Assembly (NCBI GenBank): GCA_023614405.1
Contig: CM042689.1
Span: 325,972,305-326,036,304, forward strand
DNA length: 64,000 nt
Direction of reading: 5' to 3'
DNA from: Avena insularis
Taxonomy: Eukaryota > Streptophyta > Magnoliopsida > Poales > Poaceae
Shown: positions 23,037 through 35,182 of the stretch, piece after piece
How positions within the stretch are numbered: position 1 is the first letter of the stretch
How the letters are laid out: every line of letters starts with the position of its first letter
Made by a program: the position numbers and the translations under genes
The notes under the pieces: generated by a model
Databases searched by the model: none
Told to the model about the DNA's origin: nothing
Seen by the model: the letters and a program-made list of their open reading frames with translations, nothing else

Positions 23037-24073
23037 GAGCATCTCCACTTGTTGGGCTTTTTTGCCGGACGAAACGCGTTTTCGGCCTGGGTCCGCCGAG
23101 CTTCCCACTCGCGAGTCCCAGGTTCGGTGAAATTCAGTTAAACTCGGCAAAATATGGGCTAATATAGGCGGATTTTATTAAGTAGGGCAAGGGCGTACAT
23201 ATTACAGGCCGAATTTAATAACTAGGAAAAGGTCGCCGCCGCCGTGGTCGACGCCGGACGCCGCAACTACAGGCCGAGGCGAGGGTTGTTGCCGGCCTGG
23301 ATGTGCGCCATGACCCAGCGAGAGTTCGCCTTGGAACGCTCCACCAGCGGCGGCGGAAAGCCACATTGTGACGCGGCGGCGGCGAGCCCGGCGGTCCGTC
23401 GTGTCGGGCGAGTTCCTTGAGGCGCCTGTCGGCGAAGAACTGCCTCCAGAAGACCAGGTTGCCAGGATCCTCTGCGAGATCCGGGTCTTGCATGTCGGCG
23501 ATAGCCGCCTGGATCTCTCCGGCGAGATCCTCTTCGGCACACCGGGCGAACAGGATCCCTTTCACCGAAGGAGAGAAGTGTCCGGCGGCGCCAGATAGCG
23601 AAGGCCATGGAGCAGCCGGCTTCCACGGCGCATCGCGTCGTTGGCCGGGAAATCCCTCGGCCATGGCTTCTCGGCGGAGTTGAGAAGGAAGAAAGGTGCG
23701 AACGTCCGAAGTTCGCCGGAGTTGGGAGTGGTGTGAGAGACTGTGAAGAGAGACGGCGAGATGTACGCCTTTTATAGGTGGAGTTCGGCGGCGAGGGTGG
23801 GAGGGGTGTAGCGGCGAGGGCGGGAAAATGAAAACGGTGGGAAGGATGGCGACGACTCGGCTTCTATCGCTGACAGGATGGTCCACTCGCCACCATCGCG
23901 TCCGGCGTTCCTGTATGCACGGGATCCTGGGTTCGGCCTGGATAGTCCGGACCAAAGTTGGCCCAAATCCGGACGAAAAGAGGTCCCTGGGTACGCGACT
24001 GGGCCGATTTTCGGTGTCCGGACGTAATTTCGGCGTCTGGATCGGCCTCCTGGGTAGGCGAGTGGAGATGCTC
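23037..24073. mobile_element. PIF/Harbinger-like DNA transposon
   Basis: Inverted ends GAGCATCTCCACTTG and, read from the right, GAGCATCTCCACTCG, flanked on both sides by TAA (23034-23036, 24074-24076). A 3-bp TWA target duplication is the mark of the PIF/Harbinger superfamily. The 1037-bp body is GC-rich and holds one TE-type ORF but no DDE transposase, so it would be non-autonomous. Confidence 0.8.
23215..23664 (-). CDS. TE-associated ORF of unknown function
   Basis: 149-codon frame starting MAEGFPGQRRDAPWKPAAPW. A middle part (HFSPSVKGILFARCAEEDLA) precedes RRRWWSVPRRTLAGSW. In another frame the same DNA continues AHIQAGNNPRLG, so a frameshift has probably changed the C terminus. Proteins of this sort with an RRWWS..RTL motif recur in Triticeae transposon annotations (from memory). 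I know of no demonstrated function. Confidence 0.45.
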   Translation of the reverse strand: MAEGFPGQRRDAPWKPAAPWPSLSGAAGHFSPSVKGILFARCAEEDLAGEIQAAIADMQDPDLAEDPGNLVFWRQFFADRRLKELARHDGPPGSPPPRHNVAFRRRWWSVPRRTLAGSWRTSRPATTLASACSCGVRRRPRRRRPFPSY

Positions 24074-24357
24074 TAAGTCTGACACTTCTCTTACGCTGTC
24101 GAACCTTTGCACCCTCGGCGTCCCATTCTACTGCTTGTTCGGCTCGGCCTCACCTATTCCAGACTCCGTCTCAGGGTTGGCCAGGTGCAAGCAGTCCAAG
24201 TTGTCGTCCTCTAGCTCCAGCTTGGGCGCGAGCGCATGGGCAGGTGACTGCGACACATCTGGCGTGGCAGCGAGGTCGATGACGACGCCGATGTCCTCCA
24301 TAGACCACCACTGTGTCTCCAGCTCCAGCTCCCCCATGCCTTCTCATTCTTCTATGA
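24074..24357 (-). other. Segment between two transposons with a small ORF
   Basis: A 69-codon minus-strand frame (24337-24128) reads MGELELETQWWSMEDIGVVI and is acidic (LELEDDNLDCLH). It is GC-rich like the neighbouring TE ORFs. Not recognised. It may be part of an older element into which the CACTA element inserted. Confidence 0.3.
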
Positions 24358-24815
24358 CACTACTAGGAAAACCCCTATCTATGGCGCGTGGGTATTGCCC
24401 TTCTCTAGCGTATATCAGATGTGCCACTGATACGTCGTCACTAAACTAAACTTCTGTGGCGCATTTCGAAATGCGCCATAGAAGTCAACAAACTTCTATG
24501 GCATATATTGTCAATATGCGCCACAGAACTTTGTTTTCGAATTTCAAAAAAAAGGCAGGCTAGATCCCGCCCAAAATTTCAAATCGCGAACTCAATATGC
24601 GCCACAGATTTGTTTTCAAATCTCAAAAAAATTGGCCTAGATCTAGCCGAAGTAGGTGGGTGGAGGAGGAGGGTCGCCGGAGTAGGAGGCCGTCAGTGTA
24701 GGAGGAGTAGAAGGAGGGGTCACCGGAGTAGGAGGCCACCGGTGTAGGAGGAGTAGGAGGAGGGGTCACCGGCGGAGTAGGAGAAGGGGGAGGAGGAGGA
24801 GAAGGGGTCACCGGA

Positions 24816-25606
24816 TGTTGGGGGGGTGACCCCGGATAGGGTCAAGACAGGGGAAAGACGAAAGGAATTTCCCTCATCGTAAGCCGAATTACTGATTGTG
24901 TCCGCCGAATCATGTAAGATTCGGCCGAGATAAGCAGGGCCATGACAAATGTAGAACGAGTAACGCCTTATTCGGCCGACACGTGAGGTAAGTCGGCCGA
25001 ATGGGTCTGACTAACTCGAATGCAGGTGAAGGCCGAGCCGAGTTATGCGAGACAAGGCCGAATAACGTGAAGCTTGCAGGAGAAGGAGGTGCCTATAGTC
25101 AAACCCTAGTCACTGGCTAAGAGGAATCTAGACAGAGCCAAGCGCAAAGGACAAGGAGCAGAGCAACAGAAGGGCAGACAAACGTCACGGAGGTGACAGT
25201 GAGGAAGCTCGAGGTGCGCATGTGAAGGTTTCTAGAACATTGCCGCCGATAGGAGGGGGACACTGAAAGGAGGCCGCCGAGTTAACATATTGGGACAAGC
25301 ATATTCCAAGGATATGCTTGCCACGTCAGCCCTAGAAGGAACCCCAAGAACCCCTTTATAAGGGGGGACGCGGGCTCCTAAGAGGGGATCGATTCATTCT
25401 ACGCTGTAAGGCTCGTGTATTAGTTTTCTTCCTCTCTATGAGACAACTCTAGGAGCACTTGTATTTCTAGAGAAGAGGAATAAAGATCTACTTACAGGAC
25501 ACTTGAGTGTAGAAATCACTACATCTTCCCTCCCCGGATCCCTCTAGCATCTATTGGCCCCATACTTTAGCCTACCCATGGCATCTGTCGTGCCACCACC
25601 ATGACA
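24816..25606 (+). repeat. 5' LTR of the Tat gypsy element
   Basis: 791 bp, TGTTGGGGG..ATGACA. TATA-like TTTATAAGG at 25355-25363. By eye it differs from the 3' LTR at roughly 35-40 positions. Confidence 0.9.
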
Positions 25607-25607
25607 G

Positions 25608-25625
25608 TTGGCGCCCACCATGGGG
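25608..25625 (+). other. Primer-binding site of the Tat gypsy element
   Basis: TTGGCGCCCACCATGGGG begins one base after the LTR. This TTGGCGCCC.. form is the usual one in grass Tat elements; from memory it matches a tRNA-Arg 3' end, which I could not check. Confidence 0.65.
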
Positions 25626-28059
25626 CCAGCAGCGGTGCTAGCTGGAGTCAATATCCGGACGGGAAACTTCATCCACACCGGCGAGCGGGTTGTCTCTGGT
25701 TTAGTCCAGAGATTTGATCTCTGGGACTATGTCAGCGATAACGCTGGTAGCTTCAGGAGGAAAGCACCTCCACGCAACGGCGTCATCATCAATCTGGGCA
25801 CGCACAAGGTCTACGCCGGCATCGACACGTCCTGCATCTACCCTCACCGAGTCATTGAGGCAGGAGAGCCTCCCCTCCATGCTGCTAGCGGCACGCATGG
25901 CGCTCGTCCCGTTGGTAGCGTCGAGGTGATGGTGACGGCCGCAGCACTAGCAGCGGGAGCGGGCGCTGGACCAAGCAGGGACCCGGCGATAGGAGCACAG
26001 AAGGCCACGAAGCAAGCAGTTCCACAGCCCACCGAGGTGTATCCACCAGCAACCAAGTCAGCCGAGGTGTAGGAGGTGACCCCGAAGGCGGCAAGGGTAA
26101 GATGGCCACCTCTGGAGAGGCCAGAAAATATCCTTCAGGCAACTATAGACAATCTAACTATGCCTGTGGCGCCAATACTTGATCCGGCTAACGCACATGC
26201 GGAGTTAGAAGAAACTAGATAGAAAGTGCGGGTAGAGGCAAAAAAGGTGTCGGCCCTGCGGGAATCCTTAAACAGGACCCTGCGAGAATATGCTAGGGCA
26301 AACAAGCTAGATGTGGCTCCTGAGCGAGTAGATGAATTGAGGTTAAGAGGAAAGAACCTCATGAATGATATCAACAAAGAACATGAGGCCCCTCCAAATG
26401 ATTCGGTCGATCCAGGCTTGCCGAGGTATAGTACTCCGGCAAAGAACCTGAGGGCGGCAAATGTCGTGGCCCTGGAGTTGGAAGGATTAAGCGGGGAAGC
26501 TCGGCAAAAACAACAAGAAAGAGTAAATGAGCTGGTGCGCATCGCAAACCAGCAGAATGAGGAAATGCTTAAGGTTGACCCGGCAAGGCCAGGAGCCTCG
26601 CGCATGGTTCATTCGGCAGGAGCAACCCCCGCACTTTCTGCGGCAGCAGCGTCCTCACCCGGAAACAATGCGCGAAGAGATAGGGAAGTGACTTCGGGAA
26701 AAAGAAATAAGCAAATTGTCCCATATGACCCGGCAGTAGCCGGGAAGGTGAATGAGAACAGGGGAAATGGTAGCCGAGGTAACAGTGGGGATAGAAACCT
26801 CGCCCGTGCAAACAGAGAGCATGGGAACCTCGGAAGGGGAAATCACAAAACCCATAACCCGGCAGAAGGAAGGAGGAACCTTCCACAAGATCCTTAGCCG
26901 AGGTATGAGCCTCGACAAGAACGAGAAGCGAGACCAGCTCACCGTAATCAGGCAAATGATAGATACAATGATGGTTACTCGGATATCGAGCATGCAGAGC
27001 ACGGTGGACATAACCTCTATGGAATGCAAGAGAGGGTCATTTATAGAAACTTGTCGTCAATTGCCGCAAGACTGAAACTGGACAGATTATATCGGTCCGA
27101 GCTATTGGAGGAACAAGGTCCGCCTGGTCCGGCGTGCTTCGGACCTCGGATCATGGGCGAACCGCCCGTGCCGAACTTTCAATTGGCAAGAGGCACGAAA
27201 ACATACAATGGAAGCACCAAACCACAAGATTGGTTAATTGACTATGCCACGGCAGTGAAAATAGCAGGTGGAAACTTACGATGGGCGGTGAGATACGTCC
27301 CGCAGATGCTGGAAGGACCAGCCAGAGTTTTGCTAAACAATCTGCCAACAGGTAGTATCAACTGTTGGCTAGATTTTGAAGAAATGTTTGTCAGCAATTT
27401 CACCAGTATGTATAAGAGACCCAACAGGCCTCAACAGCTAGCAATGTGCAAGCAGAATCCAAATGAAACAGATAGGGAGTTCTTGACTCGGTGGTATAAC
27501 CTAAGAAACTCATGTGAAGGGGTCATAGAATCTCAAGCGATAGCTTGGTTTGCTCAGGGCTGCCGATATGGAAGTGTATTATGGCAGAGGTTGCAAAGAG
27601 ATATGCCAACCACGTTGGCAGAAACCATCAGGATAGCAGATTCTTATGCTCTAGGGGATCCGACACAACCAGAATTGATGTCGGCAGAGCATCGGGAGCA
27701 TCAAGATCAATATGCAAGAGATGCGGCCAGATCATCGAGGCGCAACGAATACCGAGGTAGAAGAAGGGAGGAGAGGCCAAATTACAGATATGCTTCCAAT
27801 CAGGTGGCAGCGGTGGTACAAGATCAGCCGAGTCATGGAAACAGTCAGCGACCGAAGAATGGTCCTCAGCAGTGGACACCGAGGAATGAAGGGAAATGAC
27901 AGTGGACACCAGAACATAAGAAGCAGTGGCTGGAAAGGCCGAAATACATGTTTGAATCCATGCTGGATCAACCGGGTAAGTTCCACACTCCAAATCCGGC
28001 CAAGACGGCAAATCATACAACTCGTCAATGTGCTTGGATGAAAAATGCAATGGGAAACC
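25620..28059 (+). pseudogene. gag of the Tat gypsy element, N-terminal and core part
   Basis: Starts at ATG 25620. It survives as three frames: 25620-26072 (stop TAG), 26226-26897 (basic, Asn/Gly-rich) and 27024-27899. The last holds the retrotransposon gag core: GEPPVPNFQLARGTKTYNG, PQDWLIDYATAVKIAGG, then a W-L-D-F-E-E-M-F and ETDREFLTRWYNLRNSCEGV region. Gag forms the particle around the RNA. After 28059 it is cut by the copia array and resumes at 44205. Confidence 0.8.
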
Positions 28060-29993
28060 TGTTGGAGATATGCCCTAGAGGCAATAATAAATGTAGTTAT
28101 TATTATATCTTTGTGTTTATGATAAATGTTTACATTCATGCTATAACAGTATTAACGAGGAAACATTAATACTTGTGTGAATTGTAAACTAAATTAGAGT
28201 CCCTAGTAAAGCCACTTCATAATACTAGCTTGTTGGTTAATAGATGATTGTGGTTTCCCTATCATGAACATTGAGATGTTGTTAACAACAAGATCATATC
28301 ATTAGGAGAATGGTATGATGGACATACTCCTATAGATAAGCGTACCATAAAGATCAAGTCATTTTAATAGTTCAATTGCTATAAGCTTTCTGATACATAG
28401 TAACCTAATTCCTTCGACCATGAGATCATGCTTATCACCATCACCGGAAGGATGCTTTGATGACATCAAACACCACACCGTAACTGGGTGGCTATAAAGG
28501 TGGCATTGAGTGTTCGGAAAGTATGGGTTGAGACACATGGATCAAGAGTGGGATTTGTCCAGCCATATGACGGATAGATATACTCTGGGCCCTCTCGGTG
28601 GAATGTCATCCAATTAGCTTGCAAGCATGTGACTGGCTCACAAGGTATCACATACCACGGGAACAAGAAAAGATTACTTATCGGTAACGAGGTTGAACTA
28701 GGTATGCAGAGATACCGACGATCAAAACCTCGGATAAGTAAACTATCGTGAGACAAAGGGAAATTGGTATCGTATGTAAGTAGTTCATTCGATCGCAAAG
28801 TAATCGTAGAAATATGTGGGAGCCATATGAATTTCCAGATTCCTCTATTGGTTATTGATCGGATAAGTGTCTCGATCATGTCTGCATAATTCACGAACCG
28901 TAGGGAGACACACATAAGGATTCGATGTTGTTGAGTAGTTATGGAATGATGAGTAAGAGACCGAATGTTCTTCGGAGTCTCGGATGGGATCCGGGATATC
29001 ACGAGGAGATCCGAAATGGTCTGGAGAATAAGATTCATATAAGGAAAGTCCTGTTTCGGAGTTGGGGAAAGATTCCGGTGTTTTCACCGGGAATGTTCTA
29101 GAAGGGTCCGGAAGGTCCGACACTCCGGAGGGGAAGGGTACATGAATGTTTCATGACAATATGGAATGGTTGCATCATGTACTAGATCACTTGGCTGGGC
29201 AAAATAAAGGGAGAAATCAAATCCTAGTTTGAAAGTCAAACACCAATTTGAAAAGTCAAACGACAAGTTTGCTTGGTGGAGGGAGAGTAGGAAACCTACT
29301 TGGGGAGGAGTTCCCCTCCCTCCACCCTCCGGCCAAGGAGGCCAAGTTGGGGGAGGACTCCCTCCTCCCAACCGGCCACCCTCCACCTATATAAGGAGGG
29401 GTAGGGCGCCCCCTACACCTCACACCCAAAACCCTAGCCCTCTCCTCCAAGTCGCCGGCGCCACCACCACCTTGTGCCGCCGCCTAGGGCACCTCCAACT
29501 CGGCGAGTTGGGGTGACACCCCAAACCCTAGCCGCCGGCTAAACTCTCCCCTTGGTGCCCTCTAAACCCTAGATCACCAAGGCCTCTCTCATACTCCACC
29601 ATACTCGCTCCGGCTTAAGGCGAAGCCCTGCGAGATCTTCCCTCTACTTCGCATACCACGTCAGGTCCGGAATCGCGAGGAGAGTGCTACAACCTCTGCT
29701 GCCTGCTGGAACCAGGGAGAGGAAGGTCTTCATCGAGTACCGAACGTGTGACCGACTGTGGAAGCACTGTCGGAACGCAGCGCCAGAAGGATCGTCTACG
29801 CGATCTTGAGATCGGCAAGAGTACGACTACATCACCCACGAGAATCTGCTCTCGTTAACCGCTTTGGAATCTTCGAGGGTGAGTTCCTCTATCGACTCGT
29901 TGCTACAATCTAGTAGATAGATCTTGGCTTGTTTGTTTGCATGCGGTAGAAATTTTTTGTTTTCCATGCTACGAACCCCTACAGTGGTATCAG
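28060..29993 (+). repeat. Copia LTR 1
   Basis: 1934 bp, TGTTGGAGATATGCCC..CCCCTACA. TATA box CTATATAAGG at 29387-29396. Long antisense frames inside recur in all three LTRs and are not genes. Confidence 0.95.
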
Positions 29994-29994
29994 A

Positions 29995-30006
29995 GTCGTG
30001 TCTATA
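29995..30006 (+). other. Primer-binding site, copia unit 1
   Basis: TGGTATCAGAGT, one base off the 12 nt complementary to initiator tRNA-Met; unit 2 has the usual TGGTATCAGAGC. Confidence 0.85.
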
Positions 30007-31172
30007 TGTAGATCTGTTGCACGAGTAGAACACAATGGTCATTGTGGGCGGTGGTGCTTTTATTATCAATTGCTTCTTGTGTACTTTGCATCTTGCGGTA
30101 TGATGGGATGAAGCGGCCCGGGCTAACCTTACATGACATCGTTCATGAGACTTGCTCCACGCTCAATATGCAACTTGTATTGCATAAGTGGCTTTGCGGG
30201 TGACTGTCTCTCCCATCATAGTATAGATCCAATCTACAACGGGCACTTGATAGTTCAAGCATCAACGTTGTGGTTCTTAACTGTAAGTTAGAACGACACT
30301 TATTGAAAGCCCCAAACCACGCAAAATATGCAAAGAAAATTAGAGGCGTCTAACTTTGTTTTGCAGGGGTGTGCTGTGATGTGATATGGCCATGATTGTG
30401 ATTATATTTGATGTATGCAATGTTCCTTATTGTAAGTTGGCAACCGACAGGAGCCATATGGTTGTCCTTAAATTCTGTTAAGACCCGCGTGTCTATTCAA
30501 AGTAGTTGTAATAGTTGAAGCTGGTGGACGACAACCATGAAACGGCGCCATTGACCTTGACGCTATGCCGGTGATGATGGAGATCATGGTCATGCTTGAA
30601 GATGGAGATCGGAAGCACAATAAGAAAGGCCATATCATATCACATATTATGAATTGCATGTGATGTTAATCCTTTATGCATCTTGTATTGCTTAGTTAAC
30701 GACAGTAACATTATAAGATGATCCCTCAAGCACACAAATTTCAAGTTTTAAAGTGTTCATCCTTAGTAAGCACCATTGCTAAAGCTCGTTGTTTCGAAGC
30801 ACCACGTGATGATCGGGTGTGTTAGATTCTGCGAGTGTATACAACGTGAGCAAGCCAGATTTGCTCATGCAGAAGCTAAGGTTTGATCTTGATGAGCCTA
30901 GCATGTACAGACATGGTCTCGGAACATGATCACCGAAAGGTAAAGCATGAGTCATATAGTAGATATGATGAACATGTTGATTGTTCGTCATTGAAGCTAC
31001 ATCAACTCTCGTGATGATCGGTTTTGATGTGGTGGATTTGGTTCGTGTGATCACTAAAACAATGAGAGGGATATTGTTTTGAGTGGGAGTTCACCTAGAT
31101 TAATATAACTATTAATTAGAACTCAATTTGTCATAAACTTAGTCTAAACTATTGCAAATATGTTGTAGATCA
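30007..31172 (+). other. Untranslated leader of copia unit 1
   Basis: About 1.2 kb between PBS and gag without a significant frame. BARE-1-type elements are known for a long leader with the packaging signal. Repeated almost unchanged in unit 2 (37122-38301). Confidence 0.7.
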
Positions 31173-34100
31173 ATGGCGGCCCCTACCATCAATTTTAATG
31201 CGTTCCTAGAGAAAGAAAAGTTGAAAAACAATGGAAGAAACTTTATGATTGGTTACGCAATTTGAGGATTGTCCTCAATGCTGGTAATTTGACCTATGTC
31301 TTTGGATGCACGGCTGGACATGACCATTGCAGCCATCGCTACCGATGAAGTAAAGAATGTTTACCTCACTTGGAAGAATCAGTACTCCACAGTTCAATGT
31401 GCTATCTTGTATGGTTTGGAATCGGAGCTTCAGAAAAGGTTTGAGAACCATGACCCACATGATATTGTCCGTGAACTCAAAATGATATTTGAGGCTCACG
31501 CGGCAGTTGAGAGTTATGAGGCTTCTGAAAAGTTCTTTAACTGCAAGATGGAAGAGGGCAGCTCCATCAGTGAGCATGTGCTTAAGATGTCTGGGCACGC
31601 AAACAAACTCCAAAGTTTGGGTATAGTGATTCCTAATTCTTTGGGGATTCACCGTGTCCTCCAATCACTACCACCAAGTTACAAGAACTTTGTGATGAAC
31701 TACAATATGCAAAACATGGACAAGACGTTGCCAGAACTCTTCTCCATGTTGAAATCTGCAGAAGTGGAGATCAAGAAAGAGCACCAAGTGTTGTTGGTCA
31801 ATAAGACCACCAAATTCAAGAAAGGCAAGTCTAAGCAAAAGGGAAACTTCAAGAAGGGCGGTAAGAAAGTTGCCGCACCGGCGAAGAAGACCAAGGCTGG
31901 GCCTAAGCCTGATACTGAGTGCTTTTACTGCAAGGGAGAAGGTCACTGGAAGCGGAATTGCCCAAAGTACTTGGCGGATTTGAAGAACGACAACATCAAG
32001 AAGAAAGGTATATCCGATATACATGTTATTGATGTGTATCTCACTAGTACTCGTAGTAGTTCCTGGGTATTTGATACTGGTTCGGTTGCTCATATTTGTA
32101 ACTCGAAACAGGTGCTGCAGAATAAATGGAAGCTAGCGAAGAACAAGGTGACGATGCGCGTTGGAAATGGATCAAAGGTTGATGTGATCGCAGTTGGCAC
32201 GCTACCTCTTCATCTACCATCGGGATTAGTTTTATACTTAAATAATTGTTATTTGGTGCCTGCGTTGAGCATGAACATTATATCTGGATCTTGTTTATTG
32301 TGAGACGGTTACTTGTTTAAGTCCGAGAATAATGGTTGTTTGATTTATATGAGTAATATGTTTTATGCACATGCACCTTTGATAGATGGTCTATTCTTAT
32401 TGAATCTCGATTGTAGTAATACACACATAAATAACATTGAGGCTAAACATTTGAAATTGATCGATAACTTGACCTATATGTGGCACTGTCGTCTTGGTCA
32501 TATCGGAGTGAAGCGTATGAAGAAACTCCATTCCGATGGACTTCTTGAATCACTTGATTTCGAATCACTTGAAAGATGCGAAGCATGTCTGATGGGTAAA
32601 ATGACTAAGACTCCATTTTATGGTATGATGGAGCGAGCTACGGACTTGTTGGAAATCATACATACCGATGTGTGTGGTCCAATGAGTGTAGCATCGCGCG
32701 GTGGTTATCGTTATGTTCTTACCTTCATGGATGACTTGAGTAGATATGGGTATATCTATTTCATGAAACATAAGTCCGAAACTTTCGAGAAGTTTAAGGA
32801 ATTTCAAAGTGAGGTAGAGAATCAACGTAACAAGAAGATTAAATTTCTACGTTCTGATCGTGGAGGTGAATATCTAAGTTACGAGTTTGGCGAGCATTTG
32901 AAGAAATGCGGAATACTTTCACAATTGACACCGCCGGGAACACCACAGCGTAATGGTGTGTCCGAACGTCGTAATCGAACTCTCTTGGATATAGTTCGTT
33001 CTATGATGTCACTTACAGATTTACCGCTATCATTTCGGGGTTATGCATTAGAAACAACCGCATTCACTTTAAATAGGGCACCATCTAAATCTGTTGAAAC
33101 GACACCGTATGAATTATTGTTTGGGAAGAAACCTAAATTGTCGTTCCTTAAAGTTTGGGGTTGCGAAGCCTATGTAAAGAAGTTACAGCCAGACAAGCTT
33201 GAACCCAAAGCGGAAAAATGCGTCTTCATAGGATACCCGAAGGAAACTATTGGGTATACCTTATATCATAGATCCAAAGGCAAAATTTTCGTTGCCAAGA
33301 ATGGATCCTTTCTAGATAAGGAATTTCTCTCGAAAGAAGTGACTGGAAGGAAAGTAGAACTCGACGAGGTTGTTGAACCTTCTCTCGAACTTGCGAGTAG
33401 CGCAACACCGGAAGTAGTTCCTGTGGCGCCTATACCAATAAGAGAGGAAGCTAATGATGAAGATCATGAAACTTTGGTTGAAGTTGCTACAGAGCCTCGC
33501 AGGTCAACGAGAACTCGTACCACTCCTGATTGGTATTGTCCCGTTATGAGTGTCATGTTGGTGGAAAACACCGATGACCCTGCGACATATGAGGAAGCGA
33601 TGATGAGCCTAGATTACAATAAATGGCAAGAAGCCATGAAATCCGAGATTGGATCCATGTACGAAAACCAAGTATGGACTTTGGTGGACTTACCGGATGG
33701 CCGGAAGGCTATCGAGAACAAATGGATTTTCAAGAAGAAAACAGATGCTGATGGTAATGTTACTGTCTATAAAGCTCGACTTGTCGCAAAAGGGTTTCAA
33801 CAAATTCAAGGAGTTGACTACGATGAGACTTTCTCACCAGTAGCGAAGCTAAAGTCTGTGAGGATTATGTTAGCAATCGCTGCATATTATGATTATGAGA
33901 TATGGCAGATGGATGTCAAAACGGCGTTCTTCAATGGAGACATTGATGAAGAGTTGTATATGGTGCAACCCAAAGGTTTTGTCGATCCTAAAGATGCTAA
34001 CAAGGTGTGCAAACTTCAAAGGTCCATATATGGATTGAAGCAAGCATCCCGAAGTTGGAATCAACGTTTTGATAAGGTAATCAAAAGCTTTGGTTTTATA

Positions 34101-35148
34101 CAAACTTATGGGGAAGCTTGTATTTACAAGAAAGTGAGTGGGAGCTCTGTAGCATTCTTAATACTATATGTAGATGACATATTGTTGATTGGGAATGATG
34201 TAGATCTTCTTAATAGTGTCAAGGATTATTTGAACAATAGTTTTTCAATGAAATATCTTGGCGAAGCAGCTTACATATTAGGCATAAAGATTTATAGAGA
34301 TAGATCGAGACGCCTAATATCATTGTCACAAAGTACATATTTGGACAAAGTTCTAAAGAGGTTTGGAATGGAAGATAGCAAGAAAGGGTTCTTGCCCATG
34401 TTTCCCAATACAACCTTGAGTAAAACTCAAAGTCCTGCAACGACAGAAGATAGAGAAAGGATGAGTAAGACTCCCTATGCCTCAGCCATAGGATCTCTAA
34501 TGTATGCCATGCTATGTACTAGACCCGACATTGCATATGCTATTAGTTTGACTAGCAGATATCAAAGTGATCCAGGAGTGGATCATTGGACAGTGGTCAA
34601 AAACATCCTTAAGTACTTGAGAAAAACTAAGGATATGGTTCTTTCTTATGGAGGTGATGAACAACTCGTTGTTAATGGTTACACTGATGCTAGTTGGAAC
34701 ACCGATACAGACGATTCTAAATCTCAATCTGGATACGTATTTACTTTGAATGGTGCAGCAGTTAGCTGGAGGAGTGCAAAGCAAAGCGTTGTGGCGAGAT
34801 CTTCAACTGAATTGGAATACATAGCTGCTTCGGAGGCTTCACAAGAAGCGATATGGATGAAGGAGTTCATTACAGAGCTCGGTGTGGTTCCAAGTGCGCT
34901 GGACCCCGTCTATCTACTGTGATAACATGGGCGCCATAGCCAATGCGCAAGAACCAAGGTCACACAAGAAGCTGAAGCACATCAAGCTACGTTTTCACGC
35001 TATTCGAGAACATGTCCAAGATGGTGACATAAAGATTTGCAAAGTACACACAGATCTAAATATGGCGGATCCGTTGACTAAACCTCTCCCGAGGGCAAAA
35101 CATGACCAACACCAAACTGCCATGGGTGTTAGGTATATTACCATGTAA
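31173..35148 (+). pseudogene. gag-pol of copia unit 1 (inactivated)
   Basis: Gag starts MAAPTINFNAFLEKEK at 31173, but a 1-bp deletion near 31244 breaks the frame. It continues in 31296-32303 with the zinc knuckle CFYCKGEGHWKRNC and the protease motif VFDTGSVAH. A TGA at 32301-32303 stands where unit 2 has CGA. The frame 32313-34922 has the GAG-pre-integrase region (HCRLGHIGVKRMKKLH), integrase core (HTDVCGPM, LRSDRGGEY), RT (WQMDVKTAFFNGDI, YVDDILL) and RNase H (DASWNTDTDDSKSQSGYVF). A 2-bp deletion near 34906 shifts the tail, which reads on to 35148 (ADPLTKPLPRAKHD). Pol gene order PR-IN-RT-RH is copia type. It lies 34 bp before LTR 2. Confidence 0.93.
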
Positions 35149-35170
35149 TCTAGATTAGTTGACTCTAGTG

Positions 35171-35182
35171 CAAGTAGGAGAC
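35171..35182 (+). other. Polypurine tract of copia unit 1
   Basis: AAGTAGGAGAC directly before LTR 2; unit 2 has AAGTGGGAGAC at 42260-42270, so unit 1 has one G-to-A change in the tract. Confidence 0.75.

Noticed and set aside
23828..24449. Plus-strand frames of 82 and 163 codons
   Set aside because: They cross the boundaries of the Harbinger-like and CACTA elements and are shadows of GC-rich minus-strand frames.
28466..29038. 190-codon antisense ORF, repeated at 35589-36161 and in part at 42677-43105
   Set aside because: It lies wholly inside the copia LTRs and appears in each because the LTRs are copies. There is no domain, and changes between copies do not look coding.
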